DNA of 32,436 bases from a virus: IMG/VR virus record IMGVR_UViG_3300025120_000278, positions 1 through 32,436 of that record; one strand, 5' to 3'. The notes beneath the pieces were generated by a model, which saw only the letters and a list, made by a program, of their open reading frames with translations, was not told where the DNA came from and made no database searches. Shown piece by piece: positions 15,450 through 23,704 of the stretch. Within the stretch, counting starts at the first letter, position 1; the number at the start of each line of letters is the position of its first letter. The translations under genes and the position numbers were made by a program.

Positions 15450-16451
15450 ATGGCAAATGTAGCAAATGATAGTATCGCAGCAGCTTATGGTGGCGCGAAC
15501 TTAAACGAAATATTTTACGAGCCTGTATTCAGAAGTGAAGATTTAATGCGTAACTACAGGGTAATACCTAATGTTAAGCATAAGATGAATGTTTACACTG
15601 CAGCAGCTTTAACTAAAATTGTTGAGTCTTACTCAGCTTGTAGCGCATCAAGTGGTGCTACTCAGTTCAATATTGATGATAAAGTAATTACAGCAGGAAG
15701 ATGTAGAGTTGCTTTAGAGCAATGTACTGATGAGTTTTTCGGAACTTTTATTGAGGAGTCTTACAGAAACGGAGCTGATGTAATGAATATTGAGGGAACT
15801 CAATTAGCAGATGCAATCGTAGATAGAGCAGTAAAAGGTATCGCACAAGATGTAGTAAGATTAGCTTGGGGTGGTGATGTAGCTGGAGCAGTAGCAGGAT
15901 ATACAGCATTTGATGGATGGATGGAATTAATGAAAGCAGAAACTGTAATAGAAAGTGCAGCAGTAGCAACTGGAGTTCCAACAGCGGCAGAAGCATTAAA
16001 TATGATTACAGCAATTTATGATGGCGCACCTGCAGCATTACAGCAAGTACCACCATCAGAGAAAAAAATGTTTGTAACACCTAAAGTATATAACGCTTAC
16101 TTACAAAGTCTTGAAGGTACTGGTTCTGACTTAGCATTGGTTAATAGAGTAGATGCTTCACCTAGAGTTTCTTTTAGAGGTGTTGAATTAGTAGCAATGT
16201 ATGAGTGGGTTACTATTGTAACAGACACTAATCCAGATGTATTCCAAAGTGCAGCAGGAGCTAACAATACTGAAGGAATGTGTTACTGTGCAATTGATAA
16301 CTTAATTATCGGTTCTGATGTAACTGACCCACAAGGTTCATTCAAAGTATTTTATGATGATTTAGAAGAAAAAATGTTCTTCAGAGGTTACTTCAAGTTA
16401 GGTGTACAATACTTGTACTCTTCTCTTGTTCAATGGGGACTTTTAGTATAA
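15450..16451 (+). CDS. Major capsid protein
   Basis: This 333-residue protein follows the protease-scaffold gene by 14 bp and is by context the capsid subunit. It opens MANVANDSIAAAYGGANLNE and has the mix of long helices and beta regions expected for the HK97 fold (for example YNAYLQSLEGTGSDLALVNR, DASPRVSFRGVELVAMYEW). The C-terminus ends in a hydrophobic strand (FFRGYFKLGVQYLYSSLVQW). It has several cysteines, near residues 56, 79, 87 and 275-280, somewhat unusual for a coat protein. A strong hairpin follows the gene. Family call is by position plus composition. Confidence 0.8.
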   Translation: MANVANDSIAAAYGGANLNEIFYEPVFRSEDLMRNYRVIPNVKHKMNVYTAAALTKIVESYSACSASSGATQFNIDDKVITAGRCRVALEQCTDEFFGTFIEESYRNGADVMNIEGTQLADAIVDRAVKGIAQDVVRLAWGGDVAGAVAGYTAFDGWMELMKAETVIESAAVATGVPTAAEALNMITAIYDGAPAALQQVPPSEKKMFVTPKVYNAYLQSLEGTGSDLALVNRVDASPRVSFRGVELVAMYEWVTIVTDTNPDVFQSAAGANNTEGMCYCAIDNLIIGSDVTDPQGSFKVFYDDLEEKMFFRGYFKLGVQYLYSSLVQWGLLV

Positions 16452-16466
16452 CAATAATGTAATAAT

Positions 16467-16500
16467 AGAGGAGAGGGTGTAAAAATCTTCTCCTCTTAAT
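16467..16500 (+). terminator. Hairpin after the capsid gene
   Basis: AGAGGAGA (16467-16474) pairs perfectly with TCTCCTCT (16489-16496). G·U and G-C pairs extend the stem to 11 with an 8-nt loop TGTAAAAA. A T-rich stretch follows (taattactttttaatt). It could end part of the transcription or protect the abundant capsid mRNA. Confidence 0.7.
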
Positions 16501-16532
16501 TACTTTTTAATTAATTATAAAATAATAAAAAA

Positions 16533-17111
16533 ATGGCAATAGATACAGGTATAGGGGTTGTTTGTGCAAACTTACAATCAACAGGTGGTATAAAGCAAAT
16601 ACTTTTAAGAAGTTGGGCAGATGCTGATGTTATTACTTATGGTAATGCTGCTGGTGAGTGGGATATTGATAATATTCAGTCAGGTGGTGATGCTGCTTGG
16701 TTTGTTTATGAGTTCAAAAACGAAACTCCTGCATTAACAATAAATGGAACGAAAGAAAATGGTTCAACTGCATTTGAATGTGGTTTATCATTTATGATTC
16801 CTCAATTAGAAAGCGCTACTTTTCACACAATGCAAGATACTCTTGACCAATGTATGATGGGTATAGCAATTGATACTAATGATAACGCTTGGGTTCTTGG
16901 TGTTAGTTCTAAGTATGCAAATGAGGATGTAGCTGCAAAAAGTCAGACTTTCTTAAATATGTCTACTATAGAAGGTGGTACAGGAGCAGCTTTTTCTGAT
17001 GAGAGTGGTATTACAGTTACTTTAATGGCTAGACAGTTTGAGTTACCTAGAAAATATGTTGGTACGATTACTGTTAATACTTCAGCATTAACTGCAACAA
17101 CAGGAGCATAA
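16533..17111 (+). CDS. Major tail tube protein
   Basis: The 192-residue protein has the beta-rich, Thr/Gly-containing make-up of tail tube subunits: WFVYEFKNETPALTINGTKE in the middle, SKYANEDVAAKSQTFLNMST later and a C-terminal ESGITVTLMARQFELPRKYV. Tube subunits stack into hexameric rings around the tape measure. It lies just after the capsid, separated by 81 bp containing a hairpin, and before a small gene and the portal. No alternative virion role fits better. Confidence 0.7.
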   Translation: MAIDTGIGVVCANLQSTGGIKQILLRSWADADVITYGNAAGEWDIDNIQSGGDAAWFVYEFKNETPALTINGTKENGSTAFECGLSFMIPQLESATFHTMQDTLDQCMMGIAIDTNDNAWVLGVSSKYANEDVAAKSQTFLNMSTIEGGTGAAFSDESGITVTLMARQFELPRKYVGTITVNTSALTATTGA

Positions 17112-17247
17112 TAATTAAAGATATATTTTTAGGTTGAACTTGTTTCGTAAAAAGTTTATAACATTTCCCTATTAATATCTTTCTAATAATATGTGTGATT
17201 GTAGCAAAAATGTTGTAGATTCACCACACTTAAAAATATATACAATT

Positions 17248-17466
17248 ATGGCAAAATATAAAGCAAAAAAAACATCTGGTAGAACTTATAAAGATGGTTT
17301 TGTTATTAAGTGGTCAACAGCAACTCAAGAAGAGTTAGCATACGCTTATGAAGATTTAGGATTAAAAAAATTAGTAGAAAAATTATCAACTATAAAAACT
17401 GAAGATGAGCCAAAAAAAGAAAGTAAGAGGAGCAGTAAAAACAAATCTTCAGACTCAAAAGAGTAA
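17248..17466 (+). CDS. Small basic protein upstream of portal
   Basis: This 72-residue protein begins MAKYKAKKTSGRTYKDGFVI and ends in a Lys/Ser/Glu-rich tail. I chose ATG 17248 because it has an A/T-rich leader; an earlier in-frame ATG at 17191 would add 19 residues including a CDC motif and cannot be excluded. Its last 62 bp overlap the portal gene. A minor head protein is possible, but no family is recognised. Confidence 0.6.
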   Translation: MAKYKAKKTSGRTYKDGFVIKWSTATQEELAYAYEDLGLKKLVEKLSTIKTEDEPKKESKRSSKNKSSDSKE

Positions 17467-18742
17467 TACTTTTGAATTTGGGGTTTTTAATTTAGCTGTA
17501 CCTCAAAACATTGAAGAACCTCAAGACATCTCTAAGATTAGGACTAAGTTTATACCATTTGGTACTAACAACTTATTTCCTCAATACTTAGCAGAGTTAA
17601 AGAGAAAGTCATCTACACATAGAAGTGTATTAGCTCAAAAGACAATCTTTACAAGTGGAGCTAAATTTGTTAGTAATAATGAAGATATATTAGACTACAT
17701 TAAAGATGTTAATGCTGATGGAGAGTCATTAAGAATGATTTTTAAGAAGTTAGCAGATGATTATTATACATTTGGAAATGCTTACCTAGAAGGCGTTTTG
17801 TATGATGGTGGGATGAATCTATATCATATAGATGCAACTACCGTTAGAATGTCTAAGAATAAGAAAGAAGCGTATGTACACCCTGATTGGGCTAAGTACA
17901 ATACAATGAAAGATGATTTGAATATAATTCCTATATATCCAGAAGTTAAGGGGAATAGATTTATACTTCAATTTAAAGATTATGAGCCTACTTTCTCATT
18001 TTACGGATTACCAGATTATGTTGCTGCACTAGAGCATATTGCTGTTGATTTTGAGATTGGTAAATGGAATCATACAAAATTTAAAAATGGCTTCCAACCA
18101 TCTGCTATCGTTGAGATTAGTGGAGATATGGGAGAAGAAGAAGCAAAGAAATTAGTACACGAAGCTCAGAAGAAGTTTGTTGGTGAGGGTAATAATGGTA
18201 AGATTATGTTTATCGTTAAGAATGGAGATACTTCTGCTGCTAATGTTTCTATTATAAAAGATGACCAAGAAGGTAGTTGGATAGATTTACAGAGAATAAC
18301 TGATCAGAACATTGTAACTGCTCACAGATGGCAACCATCACTAAGTGGATTAGTTTCAAGTGGTAAGATGAATAATACAGGTAGTGAAATTAGAATTGCT
18401 TATGACTTAGCAATGACTACTGTAATTAAAGACACTTCTGATTTACTTTTAAATGGTATTAAGACTGTACTTTATAAAGAATTAGGGTTTTTACCTCAAG
18501 ATTTAATCATTCACTATGAGCCACCAATTAGCTTTGCTACTCAGATTGACCCATCGAAAATTCTTACAATCAATGAGCAAAGAAGATTATTAGATGAGGA
18601 CTTACCAATGCTTGAAGAGGGAGATATGTTCTTGACTGATAGAGAGCAAATAATTGTAACTAGAGATGATGATGCAGATGGAGTTGGAGATGATAATGCT
18701 GGGGACTTGACAGTAACTGAGAAAACTAATACACAAGACTAA
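17405..18742 (+). CDS. Portal protein
   Basis: The 445-residue protein is a HK97-type portal: FIPFGTNNLFPQYLAELKRK early, then STHRSVLAQKTIFTSGAKFV, a DYYTFGNAYLEGVLYDGG core strand, and YGLPDYVAALEHIAVDFEIG leading into the stem and wing region. The portal is the dodecameric ring through which DNA enters. The start at 17405 overlaps the preceding gene by 62 bp; no later ATG occurs before about residue 149, so this start is favoured. The position after capsid and tail tube, instead of directly after the terminase, is unusual. Confidence 0.88.
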   Translation: MSQKKKVRGAVKTNLQTQKSNTFEFGVFNLAVPQNIEEPQDISKIRTKFIPFGTNNLFPQYLAELKRKSSTHRSVLAQKTIFTSGAKFVSNNEDILDYIKDVNADGESLRMIFKKLADDYYTFGNAYLEGVLYDGGMNLYHIDATTVRMSKNKKEAYVHPDWAKYNTMKDDLNIIPIYPEVKGNRFILQFKDYEPTFSFYGLPDYVAALEHIAVDFEIGKWNHTKFKNGFQPSAIVEISGDMGEEEAKKLVHEAQKKFVGEGNNGKIMFIVKNGDTSAANVSIIKDDQEGSWIDLQRITDQNIVTAHRWQPSLSGLVSSGKMNNTGSEIRIAYDLAMTTVIKDTSDLLLNGIKTVLYKELGFLPQDLIIHYEPPISFATQIDPSKILTINEQRRLLDEDLPMLEEGDMFLTDREQIIVTRDDDADGVGDDNAGDLTVTEKTNTQD

Positions 18743-18747
18743 TTACT

Positions 18748-19344
18748 ATGGCAAACACAAATCAATATAAAACACTAGCAACAGCAGCAGAAGTTATAAG
18801 CAATAGTTTTACTAATGCTAATACTGACCCTGCTTTAATTTCAACTAATACTATATTGCTTTCTGAATTAGCACATTTAAAGTCTGCTATTGGCAAGAAG
18901 TTTTATGAGGAGTTAAAGACTCAGAACAATGTAGGTGATTATCCTGCCGTAGGTGGTCTTACACAAGCTAATCAAACTTTAATGGATGATTTCTTAATTA
19001 GAACTCTATGTTGGTTTGCTAGATTTGAGGTTATTAATGAAATTCAGAGTAATAGTAGTAGTATGGGAATTGTCCATAATATTGATGAGTTTTCTACTAT
19101 CATTGACCCTGCTGAGTTAAATGCTTACAAGCAAGACACTTATAGAAAGTCTGAGATATACTTGAAGGATATGATAGAGTTTTTAAATGACCCTGATAAT
19201 AGTGATGACTACCCTACATATACTGCTAACACACCTTGTAACACCACTACATACAAGAATCACGGAATTATAATGTATGACAGTATATACGATAGACCAA
19301 GAAGGAATTATGATAGTTGGAAGAATTATTGTCCAGAATGTTAA
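18748..19344 (+). CDS. Head-tail connector (adaptor) protein
   Basis: This 198-residue protein is mainly helical: AHLKSAIGKKFYEELKTQ, TLMDDFLIRTLCWFARFEVI and DTYRKSEIYLKDMIEFLND. This resembles head-tail connectors that dock under the portal, a DUF6712-like pattern in Bacteroidota phages. It starts 5 bp after the portal stop. The C-terminal tail is rich in Asn/Tyr/Cys. The family name is given from memory. Confidence 0.65.
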   Translation: MANTNQYKTLATAAEVISNSFTNANTDPALISTNTILLSELAHLKSAIGKKFYEELKTQNNVGDYPAVGGLTQANQTLMDDFLIRTLCWFARFEVINEIQSNSSSMGIVHNIDEFSTIIDPAELNAYKQDTYRKSEIYLKDMIEFLNDPDNSDDYPTYTANTPCNTTTYKNHGIIMYDSIYDRPRRNYDSWKNYCPEC

Positions 19345-19355
19345 AAAATATATAA

Positions 19356-19997
19356 ATGGCTGCAAACGAACATAAGAATCTAAGCGATATAAATAGGCAT
19401 AATCCAAAAGGATTTGAAAATGCTACTAATGATACTGTATTAAGTAAAAGTGAAGGGACATCTGCTACTGGAACTGATGGTAACTTAGTTTGGCAGAGTA
19501 AATCTTTAATGGGTATTACTAATTATAAGTTTCAAGGATATACCAATGCAGGTACTAGTAATTATGCTTATGGCGAGGATATTCAAGATGATAAATCTCC
19601 ATTTGAAATGGATGTTGATTATGGGAGTGCTGCTGTTGCTCTTGGCAGTTTAAGTCCAACTAATTTCTTTAGAATAGGTCAAGGATACAGTATTCCTGAA
19701 AATTCTGTAGTTACTTCTATTTCTGGATGGATTACAAATAATGAAGCTACTGATGTTACTATAGCTTTATGTAAGATAACTCCTGCTGAGGGAGTTGACA
19801 CTGGTGTTACTCCAATAGTGGTTGATGAAATTACAGCAACAGGATTAACTAGCAACAATAAAGGGGTTAGGATAAATGAAACAACTATAACTACTCCACA
19901 ATTATCAGCAGGAGATATTTTATTTCCAATGATAAAACAGGTAGGTAGTGGTTCTATTATACACTTAACTTTAATTGTACAAGCAACTACATTCTAA
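19356..19997 (+). CDS. Conserved structural protein, possible fibre/attachment
   Basis: This 213-residue protein begins MAANEHKNLSDINRHNPKGF, an opening I associate with structural proteins of marine Flavobacteriia phages. The rest is beta-rich (GYSIPENSVVTSISGWITNN, GDILFPMIKQVGSGSIIHLT). It overlaps the next gene by one base. It stands at the start of a cluster of surface-type proteins after the head genes, so a decoration or fibre role is likely but unproven. Confidence 0.6.
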   Translation: MAANEHKNLSDINRHNPKGFENATNDTVLSKSEGTSATGTDGNLVWQSKSLMGITNYKFQGYTNAGTSNYAYGEDIQDDKSPFEMDVDYGSAAVALGSLSPTNFFRIGQGYSIPENSVVTSISGWITNNEATDVTIALCKITPAEGVDTGVTPIVVDEITATGLTSNNKGVRINETTITTPQLSAGDILFPMIKQVGSGSIIHLTLIVQATTF

Positions 19998-20230
19998 TGA
20001 CGACTAAAGAAGAATTGATTTCAATGAAAAAGGATATAACATCAATTAATGATAAGGTGGATAATATAGGGTCTAAATTAGACATGCTTACAGATAAGTT
20101 GCTTAATCCAGACACAGGGGTTACTGCTAGAGTAAATAGAAACACATCTATGAGGAAGATTTTAGTTAAAGCAATGTGGGTAATATATACAGTAACTATA
20201 GGAGCTATAATAACAATATTTACAAAATAA
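19997..20230 (+). CDS. Small coiled-coil membrane protein (XhlA-like)
   Basis: This 77-residue protein has a heptad-like N-terminal part (about 3-37) and one hydrophobic helix at 55-75 (ILVKAMWVIYTVTIGAIITI). This design, coiled coil plus a C-terminal membrane anchor, matches hemolysin XhlA-like holin-associated proteins. It could help lysis, though the endolysin is 2.5 kb downstream. The start codon overlaps the stop of the previous gene. Confidence 0.6.
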   Translation: MTTKEELISMKKDITSINDKVDNIGSKLDMLTDKLLNPDTGVTARVNRNTSMRKILVKAMWVIYTVTIGAIITIFTK

Positions 20231-20254
20231 TAATAACAATTAAAAAATAAAAAA

Positions 20255-20524
20255 ATGAGTACATTTGATACAGATAATACACTACTAATGATGCAATTAG
20301 GTAAAGGTGGAGGGACAGATGTTTTTACTACTGTGGCACAAACAGGTAAAAATTATTTTTGCGTACACTTTCCTGTAGAGTCAGTTATAGCTTCTATAGC
20401 TGCTGATGGGGTTACAGGAGAGGCTGCTCTTCAAACTACACTAAGTGCTGGAAGCACATTGTTTCTTAATATTACAGCAATAACACTTACTAGTGGTATA
20501 GGAATTGGTTACAGAGATTTATAA
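20255..20524 (+). CDS. Small virion-type protein of unknown function
   Basis: This 89-residue Thr/Gly/Ala-rich protein is probably all-beta (KNYFCVHFPVESVIASIAAD, GSTLFLNITAITLTSGIGIG). It has a clear A-rich leader before ATG and lies 7 bp upstream of the second LamG protein. It might be a decoration or fibre-cap protein; nothing specific is recognised. Confidence 0.6.
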   Translation: MSTFDTDNTLLMMQLGKGGGTDVFTTVAQTGKNYFCVHFPVESVIASIAADGVTGEAALQTTLSAGSTLFLNITAITLTSGIGIGYRDL

Positions 20525-20531
20525 ATAGAAT

Positions 20532-21311
20532 ATGTTAAACTTATCAAAAAAATTAGCGTTAAATAACATAAAAAATGCTCCAAGTGGTGCAGCAGGATAT
20601 TCTAATGTATATTCTTTAAATTTTGATGGAGTAGATGATTTTGTTAATTTAGGGAATGCAGCAAATTTAAGACCATTTATATCAGGAGGTATAACACTTT
20701 CTATATGGTGTAAGTGGGTAGACATTACAACAGCAACATCAAGAATATTCTCATCTGGAAGTAAAGCTACAGCTTATAATGGAATATCTGTTAGTAAGAA
20801 TTCTAGTGGATTTCTTTCTTTAAATACAGGAGATGGAGGTGGTTTAAGTAGTAGTAATAGAAAAACTCGAAAAACTGACTCAGTAGCTATTTCTAATAAT
20901 ACTTGGCATCATATAGTCTTTATATGGGGAAGTGAAAATAGTGCTACTTGGGGTATTGCTGTTGATGGTTCACCTGTAGCATCTTCTGCAAGTGGAACAG
21001 GTGGTAATACTGTTTATAATACAGATGACGCGTTTATAGGTAAACGTTTAAGTTCAACAAACGCTGCAAATGGATTTATGGATGAAGTAAGTTTTTGGAA
21101 TAAAGCATTAAGTCTATCAGAAGTAACTGCAATATATAATAGTGGTGTTCCAACAGACTTATCAGGTGAAAGTGGTTTAATAGGATATTGGAGAAATGGA
21201 GACACAAAAGGTCCTTTAGTATTCCCAACAATAGAAGATTTTAGTGCAAACAGTAATGATGGAACAATGACTAATATGGATTCAGGAGATATAGTAACAG
21301 ATGTACCTTAA
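20532..21311 (+). CDS. Stand-alone LamG/concanavalin A-like lectin protein
   Basis: The 259-residue protein has a short basic N-terminal anchor (1-25) and then a LamG domain (about 30-255): YSLNFDGVDDFVNLGNAANL, ISGGITLSIWCKWVDITTAT, SNNTWHHIVFIWG, GFMDEVSFWNKALSLSEVTA, and GLIGYWRNGD near the end. All are standard LamG strands. The domain binds polysaccharide, and in phages it usually sits on fibres or capsid. It is the second such domain in the genome after 3850-4989. Confidence 0.85.
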   Translation: MLNLSKKLALNNIKNAPSGAAGYSNVYSLNFDGVDDFVNLGNAANLRPFISGGITLSIWCKWVDITTATSRIFSSGSKATAYNGISVSKNSSGFLSLNTGDGGGLSSSNRKTRKTDSVAISNNTWHHIVFIWGSENSATWGIAVDGSPVASSASGTGGNTVYNTDDAFIGKRLSSTNAANGFMDEVSFWNKALSLSEVTAIYNSGVPTDLSGESGLIGYWRNGDTKGPLVFPTIEDFSANSNDGTMTNMDSGDIVTDVP

Positions 21312-21322
21312 AAATAATTAAT

Positions 21323-21556
21323 ATGATTTATGTAATATACGATATGGCTAATATTTCTCAAGTTGATTTTTCTCAAGTATTTCAAACTAGTAAAGCTACA
21401 TTAAGACTATCAATAAATAAAAAAGAAACTGTATTGAAATTTAATGGTGATACTCCTGCATTTTTAGTAGGTTTACAACAATATAATCATTCAGAGATTT
21501 TAGCAATAATGAGAACTTCTGAATGGACTAATAACGAAGAAGGTGAAGATGTATAA
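21323..21556 (+). CDS. Small hypothetical protein
   Basis: This 77-residue protein could start at 21323 (MIYVIYDMANISQV) or at the in-frame ATG 21344 (MANISQV). The first has the normal A/T-rich leader. It ends in an acidic NNEEGEDV tail. It sits between two virion-type genes, and no function is recognised. Confidence 0.55.
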   Translation: MIYVIYDMANISQVDFSQVFQTSKATLRLSINKKETVLKFNGDTPAFLVGLQQYNHSEILAIMRTSEWTNNEEGEDV

Positions 21557-21593
21557 CCTGATGAATTAATAACTGAATAATAAATAAAAAATT

Positions 21594-22058
21594 ATGGCAA
21601 CAACAATAGTACCAGCAGACTTAAATGTAACAATAACAGAGTCGTATACTCTTAATGGAGTAGACTATGGTAATACAATAAATAAGACTTATACTAGTAA
21701 TGGTAAGGTATCTCAGAGAGTTATGAGTATTGCTAGTAAAGGGGATGGAACAGTTTGGACAAATATATTAGCATTATCAACAGCAGATGGTCAAGGTCAG
21801 GTAGTTAAAACATCTTACAAGTATTTTAGAATTACAAATTTAGACACTACTAATACTCTTAATCTTAGAGTCTATAATGGTTCTGATTATGTAGCTATTG
21901 AGGTTTCTCCTTCAAGCACTCAATTATTTATGGATGCAGGTATTGACTCTCCAACAGGAGCAGGAGCTATAACTCTTGCAGATATTGAAGCGATAGCAGG
22001 TCAATCAAGCAGTGCAACTGAAGCTATTGATGTTGAGTTTATAATAGTTACTGTTTAA
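21594..22058 (+). CDS. Beta-rich virion-type protein
   Basis: This 154-residue protein has a Thr-rich, beta-strand pattern: NVTITESYTLNGVDYGNTIN, SYKYFRITNLDTTNTLNLRV and VEFIIVTV at the end. The FRITNLDTTNTLNLRVYNGS stretch recalls small phage decoration proteins. It ends one base before the next ATG. The function is only inferred from context. Confidence 0.6.
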   Translation: MATTIVPADLNVTITESYTLNGVDYGNTINKTYTSNGKVSQRVMSIASKGDGTVWTNILALSTADGQGQVVKTSYKYFRITNLDTTNTLNLRVYNGSDYVAIEVSPSSTQLFMDAGIDSPTGAGAITLADIEAIAGQSSSATEAIDVEFIIVTV

Positions 22059-22059
22059 T

Positions 22060-22725
22060 ATGCCTTGTTACGAGTGTGAAGAAGGAAAGTGGAGGTTTGG
22101 TCAAACTGGAAATTGTCAGTATGATTCTAAATCAGAATGTGAAACTGCTAATAAAGATTATTATGCAGAAGAAACTTATAATGACTATCCTCAAGAAGCA
22201 ACTAATAACGCAAAGAGAGCTATAAAATATAAGAAAGAGAATGGTAGCGATTGTGGTACTATTATAGGCTGGACTAGGGCAGGTCAATTAGCAAGAAGAG
22301 AAAAACTATCAAGAGATACTATTGCTCGTATGGCTTCCTTTAAAAGACATCAGCAGCATAAAGATGTGCCTTATGATGAAGGTTGTGGAGGTATTATGTG
22401 GGATGCTTGGGGAGGAACAAGTGGTGTGGAATGGGCGATAAGAAAATTAGAGCAAATAGATAAAAAAAATATGGATAAAAAAAAGAAGTATTACTCAGGA
22501 GAAGAACACGACCATCATTTTCATTTTACTAAAGAAATGATGCAAATTTTACATAGTGAAGGCGAGTTAGAGGTAAATGTAGAAGAGGACAATAAGGAAA
22601 TGTTAATATTATTTACCTATGATATTCAAGAGATGGAAGAAGATAATACAGGGGATGAAAATGTTAAAGATACTTTTCAAGATTATTTTGATGAAGTTAT
22701 CAAAAACATTAAACATTCAAAATAG
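22060..22725 (+). CDS. Conserved phage protein with Cys N-terminus and WGGTSG domain
   Basis: This 221-residue protein starts with CYEC and further cysteines near 19 and 27. Its middle (about 45-130) has a pattern shared by many phage proteins: ATNNAKRAIKYKKENG, GWTRAGQLARREKLSRDTIA, RMASFKRHQQHKDVPYDEGC and WDAWGGTSGVEWAIRKL. It also has HDHHFHF (about 150) and an acidic C-terminus. I do not know its biochemical role; in relatives this domain is found beside head or prohead protease proteins. It starts one base after the previous stop and lies just before the endolysin. Confidence 0.7.
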   Translation: MPCYECEEGKWRFGQTGNCQYDSKSECETANKDYYAEETYNDYPQEATNNAKRAIKYKKENGSDCGTIIGWTRAGQLARREKLSRDTIARMASFKRHQQHKDVPYDEGCGGIMWDAWGGTSGVEWAIRKLEQIDKKNMDKKKKYYSGEEHDHHFHFTKEMMQILHSEGELEVNVEEDNKEMLILFTYDIQEMEEDNTGDENVKDTFQDYFDEVIKNIKHSK

Positions 22726-22726
22726 T

Positions 22727-23086
22727 ATGAAGTTAAATTACTTTAAAAAAAGTGAGTTTAATTGCAAGTGTGGATGTAACACTAACTTTATAGAAGATGA
22801 CTTTATGAAGGCACTAGATAATGCTAGAAGAATATCAGGAGTACCTTATAGGGTGAATAGTGGTTATAGGTGTGAAAAACACCCTCTTTCAATAAAGAGT
22901 CCTACATCATCTCATATTAAAGGAATAGCAGTAGATATTAAATTTACAAACGGAAAGAATCTTGCTCTTATACTTAGTGGATTAGGTGGTGCAGGATTTG
23001 AAAGATATGGTATAGATTTTGACAATAAGTTTATACACGCTGATTTAGATAAAGACAAAGTATCTCCAACTATTTGGGGTTACTAA
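22727..23086 (+). CDS. M15-type peptidase endolysin
   Basis: The 119-residue protein has the M15 D-Ala-D-Ala carboxypeptidase pattern: NSGYRCEKHP (44-53), SSHIKGIAVDIK with zinc ligands H63 and D70, and FIHADLD with H104. The start at 22727 follows the previous stop by one base; an earlier in-frame ATG at 22619 lies inside the preceding gene and is unlikely. The enzyme would cut peptidoglycan cross-links at the end of infection. No signal peptide is present, so it depends on a holin. Confidence 0.9.
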   Translation: MKLNYFKKSEFNCKCGCNTNFIEDDFMKALDNARRISGVPYRVNSGYRCEKHPLSIKSPTSSHIKGIAVDIKFTNGKNLALILSGLGGAGFERYGIDFDNKFIHADLDKDKVSPTIWGY

Positions 23087-23111
23087 TTTAAAATTAACTT
23101 AAATATATATT

Positions 23112-23273
23112 ATGAATTTTATTACAGAAAATTGGCTAGAGTTGTTAGTAGGATTAATGGCATTAGCAAAGGTTGTTACAAACTTAACACCTTCAGATAA
23201 GGATAACAAAATATTTGGCTGGTTAGATACAGTTATTGATGCTCTTATTCCTAACTACAAAAAAAAGAAATAA
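23112..23273 (+). CDS. Small lysis-cassette protein
   Basis: This 53-residue protein reads MNFITENWLELLVGLMALAK, then VVTNLTPSDKDNKIFGWLDT and VIDALIPNYKKKK. A single weak hydrophobic helix is followed by a Lys-rich end. This small type is recurrent next to endolysin genes in Bacteroidota phages. Its stop overlaps the next start (TAATG). It may be part of the holin system. Confidence 0.7.
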   Translation: MNFITENWLELLVGLMALAKVVTNLTPSDKDNKIFGWLDTVIDALIPNYKKKK

Positions 23274-23551
23274 TGATTCCTAAATGGATAGGGTCTATGC
23301 TAGTTAAGGGTGGCATAAAACCAATAACAGATTTATTGAAAGCAGTAAAAGAGTTGTTTACAGACACAAAAGGTAAGTGGAGTAGCAAGAGAACTATAAG
23401 TGGTGTGATAGTTTTATCTGCAAGTTTGTATGCTGAGAAGAATGGTATTGATACTAATACTTTAATAATGACAGGATTAGGAATACTTCCTTTATGTTTC
23501 TCAGTATTTGAAAAAAATAATAATAATAATGACTGTAATTGTATTAAATAA
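23273..23551 (+). CDS. Putative holin
   Basis: The 92-residue protein has an amphipathic N-terminal part, two hydrophobic segments (about 41-54 TISGVIVLSASLYA and 63-79 TLIMTGLGILPLCFSVF), and a hydrophilic tail with an Asn run and CNC. Two membrane segments and the position after the endolysin are typical of holins. It overlaps the preceding gene by one base. The holin call is by topology and context. Confidence 0.6.
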   Translation: MIPKWIGSMLVKGGIKPITDLLKAVKELFTDTKGKWSSKRTISGVIVLSASLYAEKNGIDTNTLIMTGLGILPLCFSVFEKNNNNNDCNCIK

Positions 23552-23571
23552 GTATCTTTGCATTAAGATTT
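23552..23571 (+). promoter_or_regulatory. -7 promoter element TATCTTTG
   Basis: TATCTTTG (23553-23560) followed by CA fits TAnnTTTG. No good TTTG lies 19 bases upstream, so it would be a weaker or activator-dependent promoter. It lies right at the end of the holin gene and before two hairpins. Confidence 0.5.
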
Positions 23572-23650
23572 AGACAGGGTTGTGCCTGTCTTTGTTTCAT
23601 TGTTTATAGTTTTCAAGAGTGGGATGTTCAAAAACATCTCACTTTTGTAT
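23567..23650 (+). ncRNA. Candidate small RNA of about 80 nt
   Basis: A transcript from the 23553 promoter would contain a perfect 7-bp hairpin AGACAGG/CCTGTCT (23572-23578 and 23585-23591, loop 6) and end at a strong terminator hairpin (23614-23647). Apart from this there is no coding potential. It might equally be just a leader and terminator. Confidence 0.4.
23614..23650 (+). terminator. Intrinsic terminator after the lysis genes
   Basis: GTGGGATGTT (23619-23628) pairs with AACATCTCAC (23633-23642) around CAAA, with one G·U. Pairing continues outward (CAAGA with TTTTG) to about 15 pairs. TTTTG-TATT follows on the + strand. It separates the late genes from the replication genes. Confidence 0.75.
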
Positions 23651-23704
23651 TATATAACCTTTTTTTTTCGTATCATTGCTACTTAATAACTAATACTTTA
23701 AACA

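Noticed and set aside
17405-17420. A7 run in CCAAAAAAAG as a second frameshift site
   Set aside because: The two overlapping frames are +1 relative to each other, not -1, and the portal has its own ATG.
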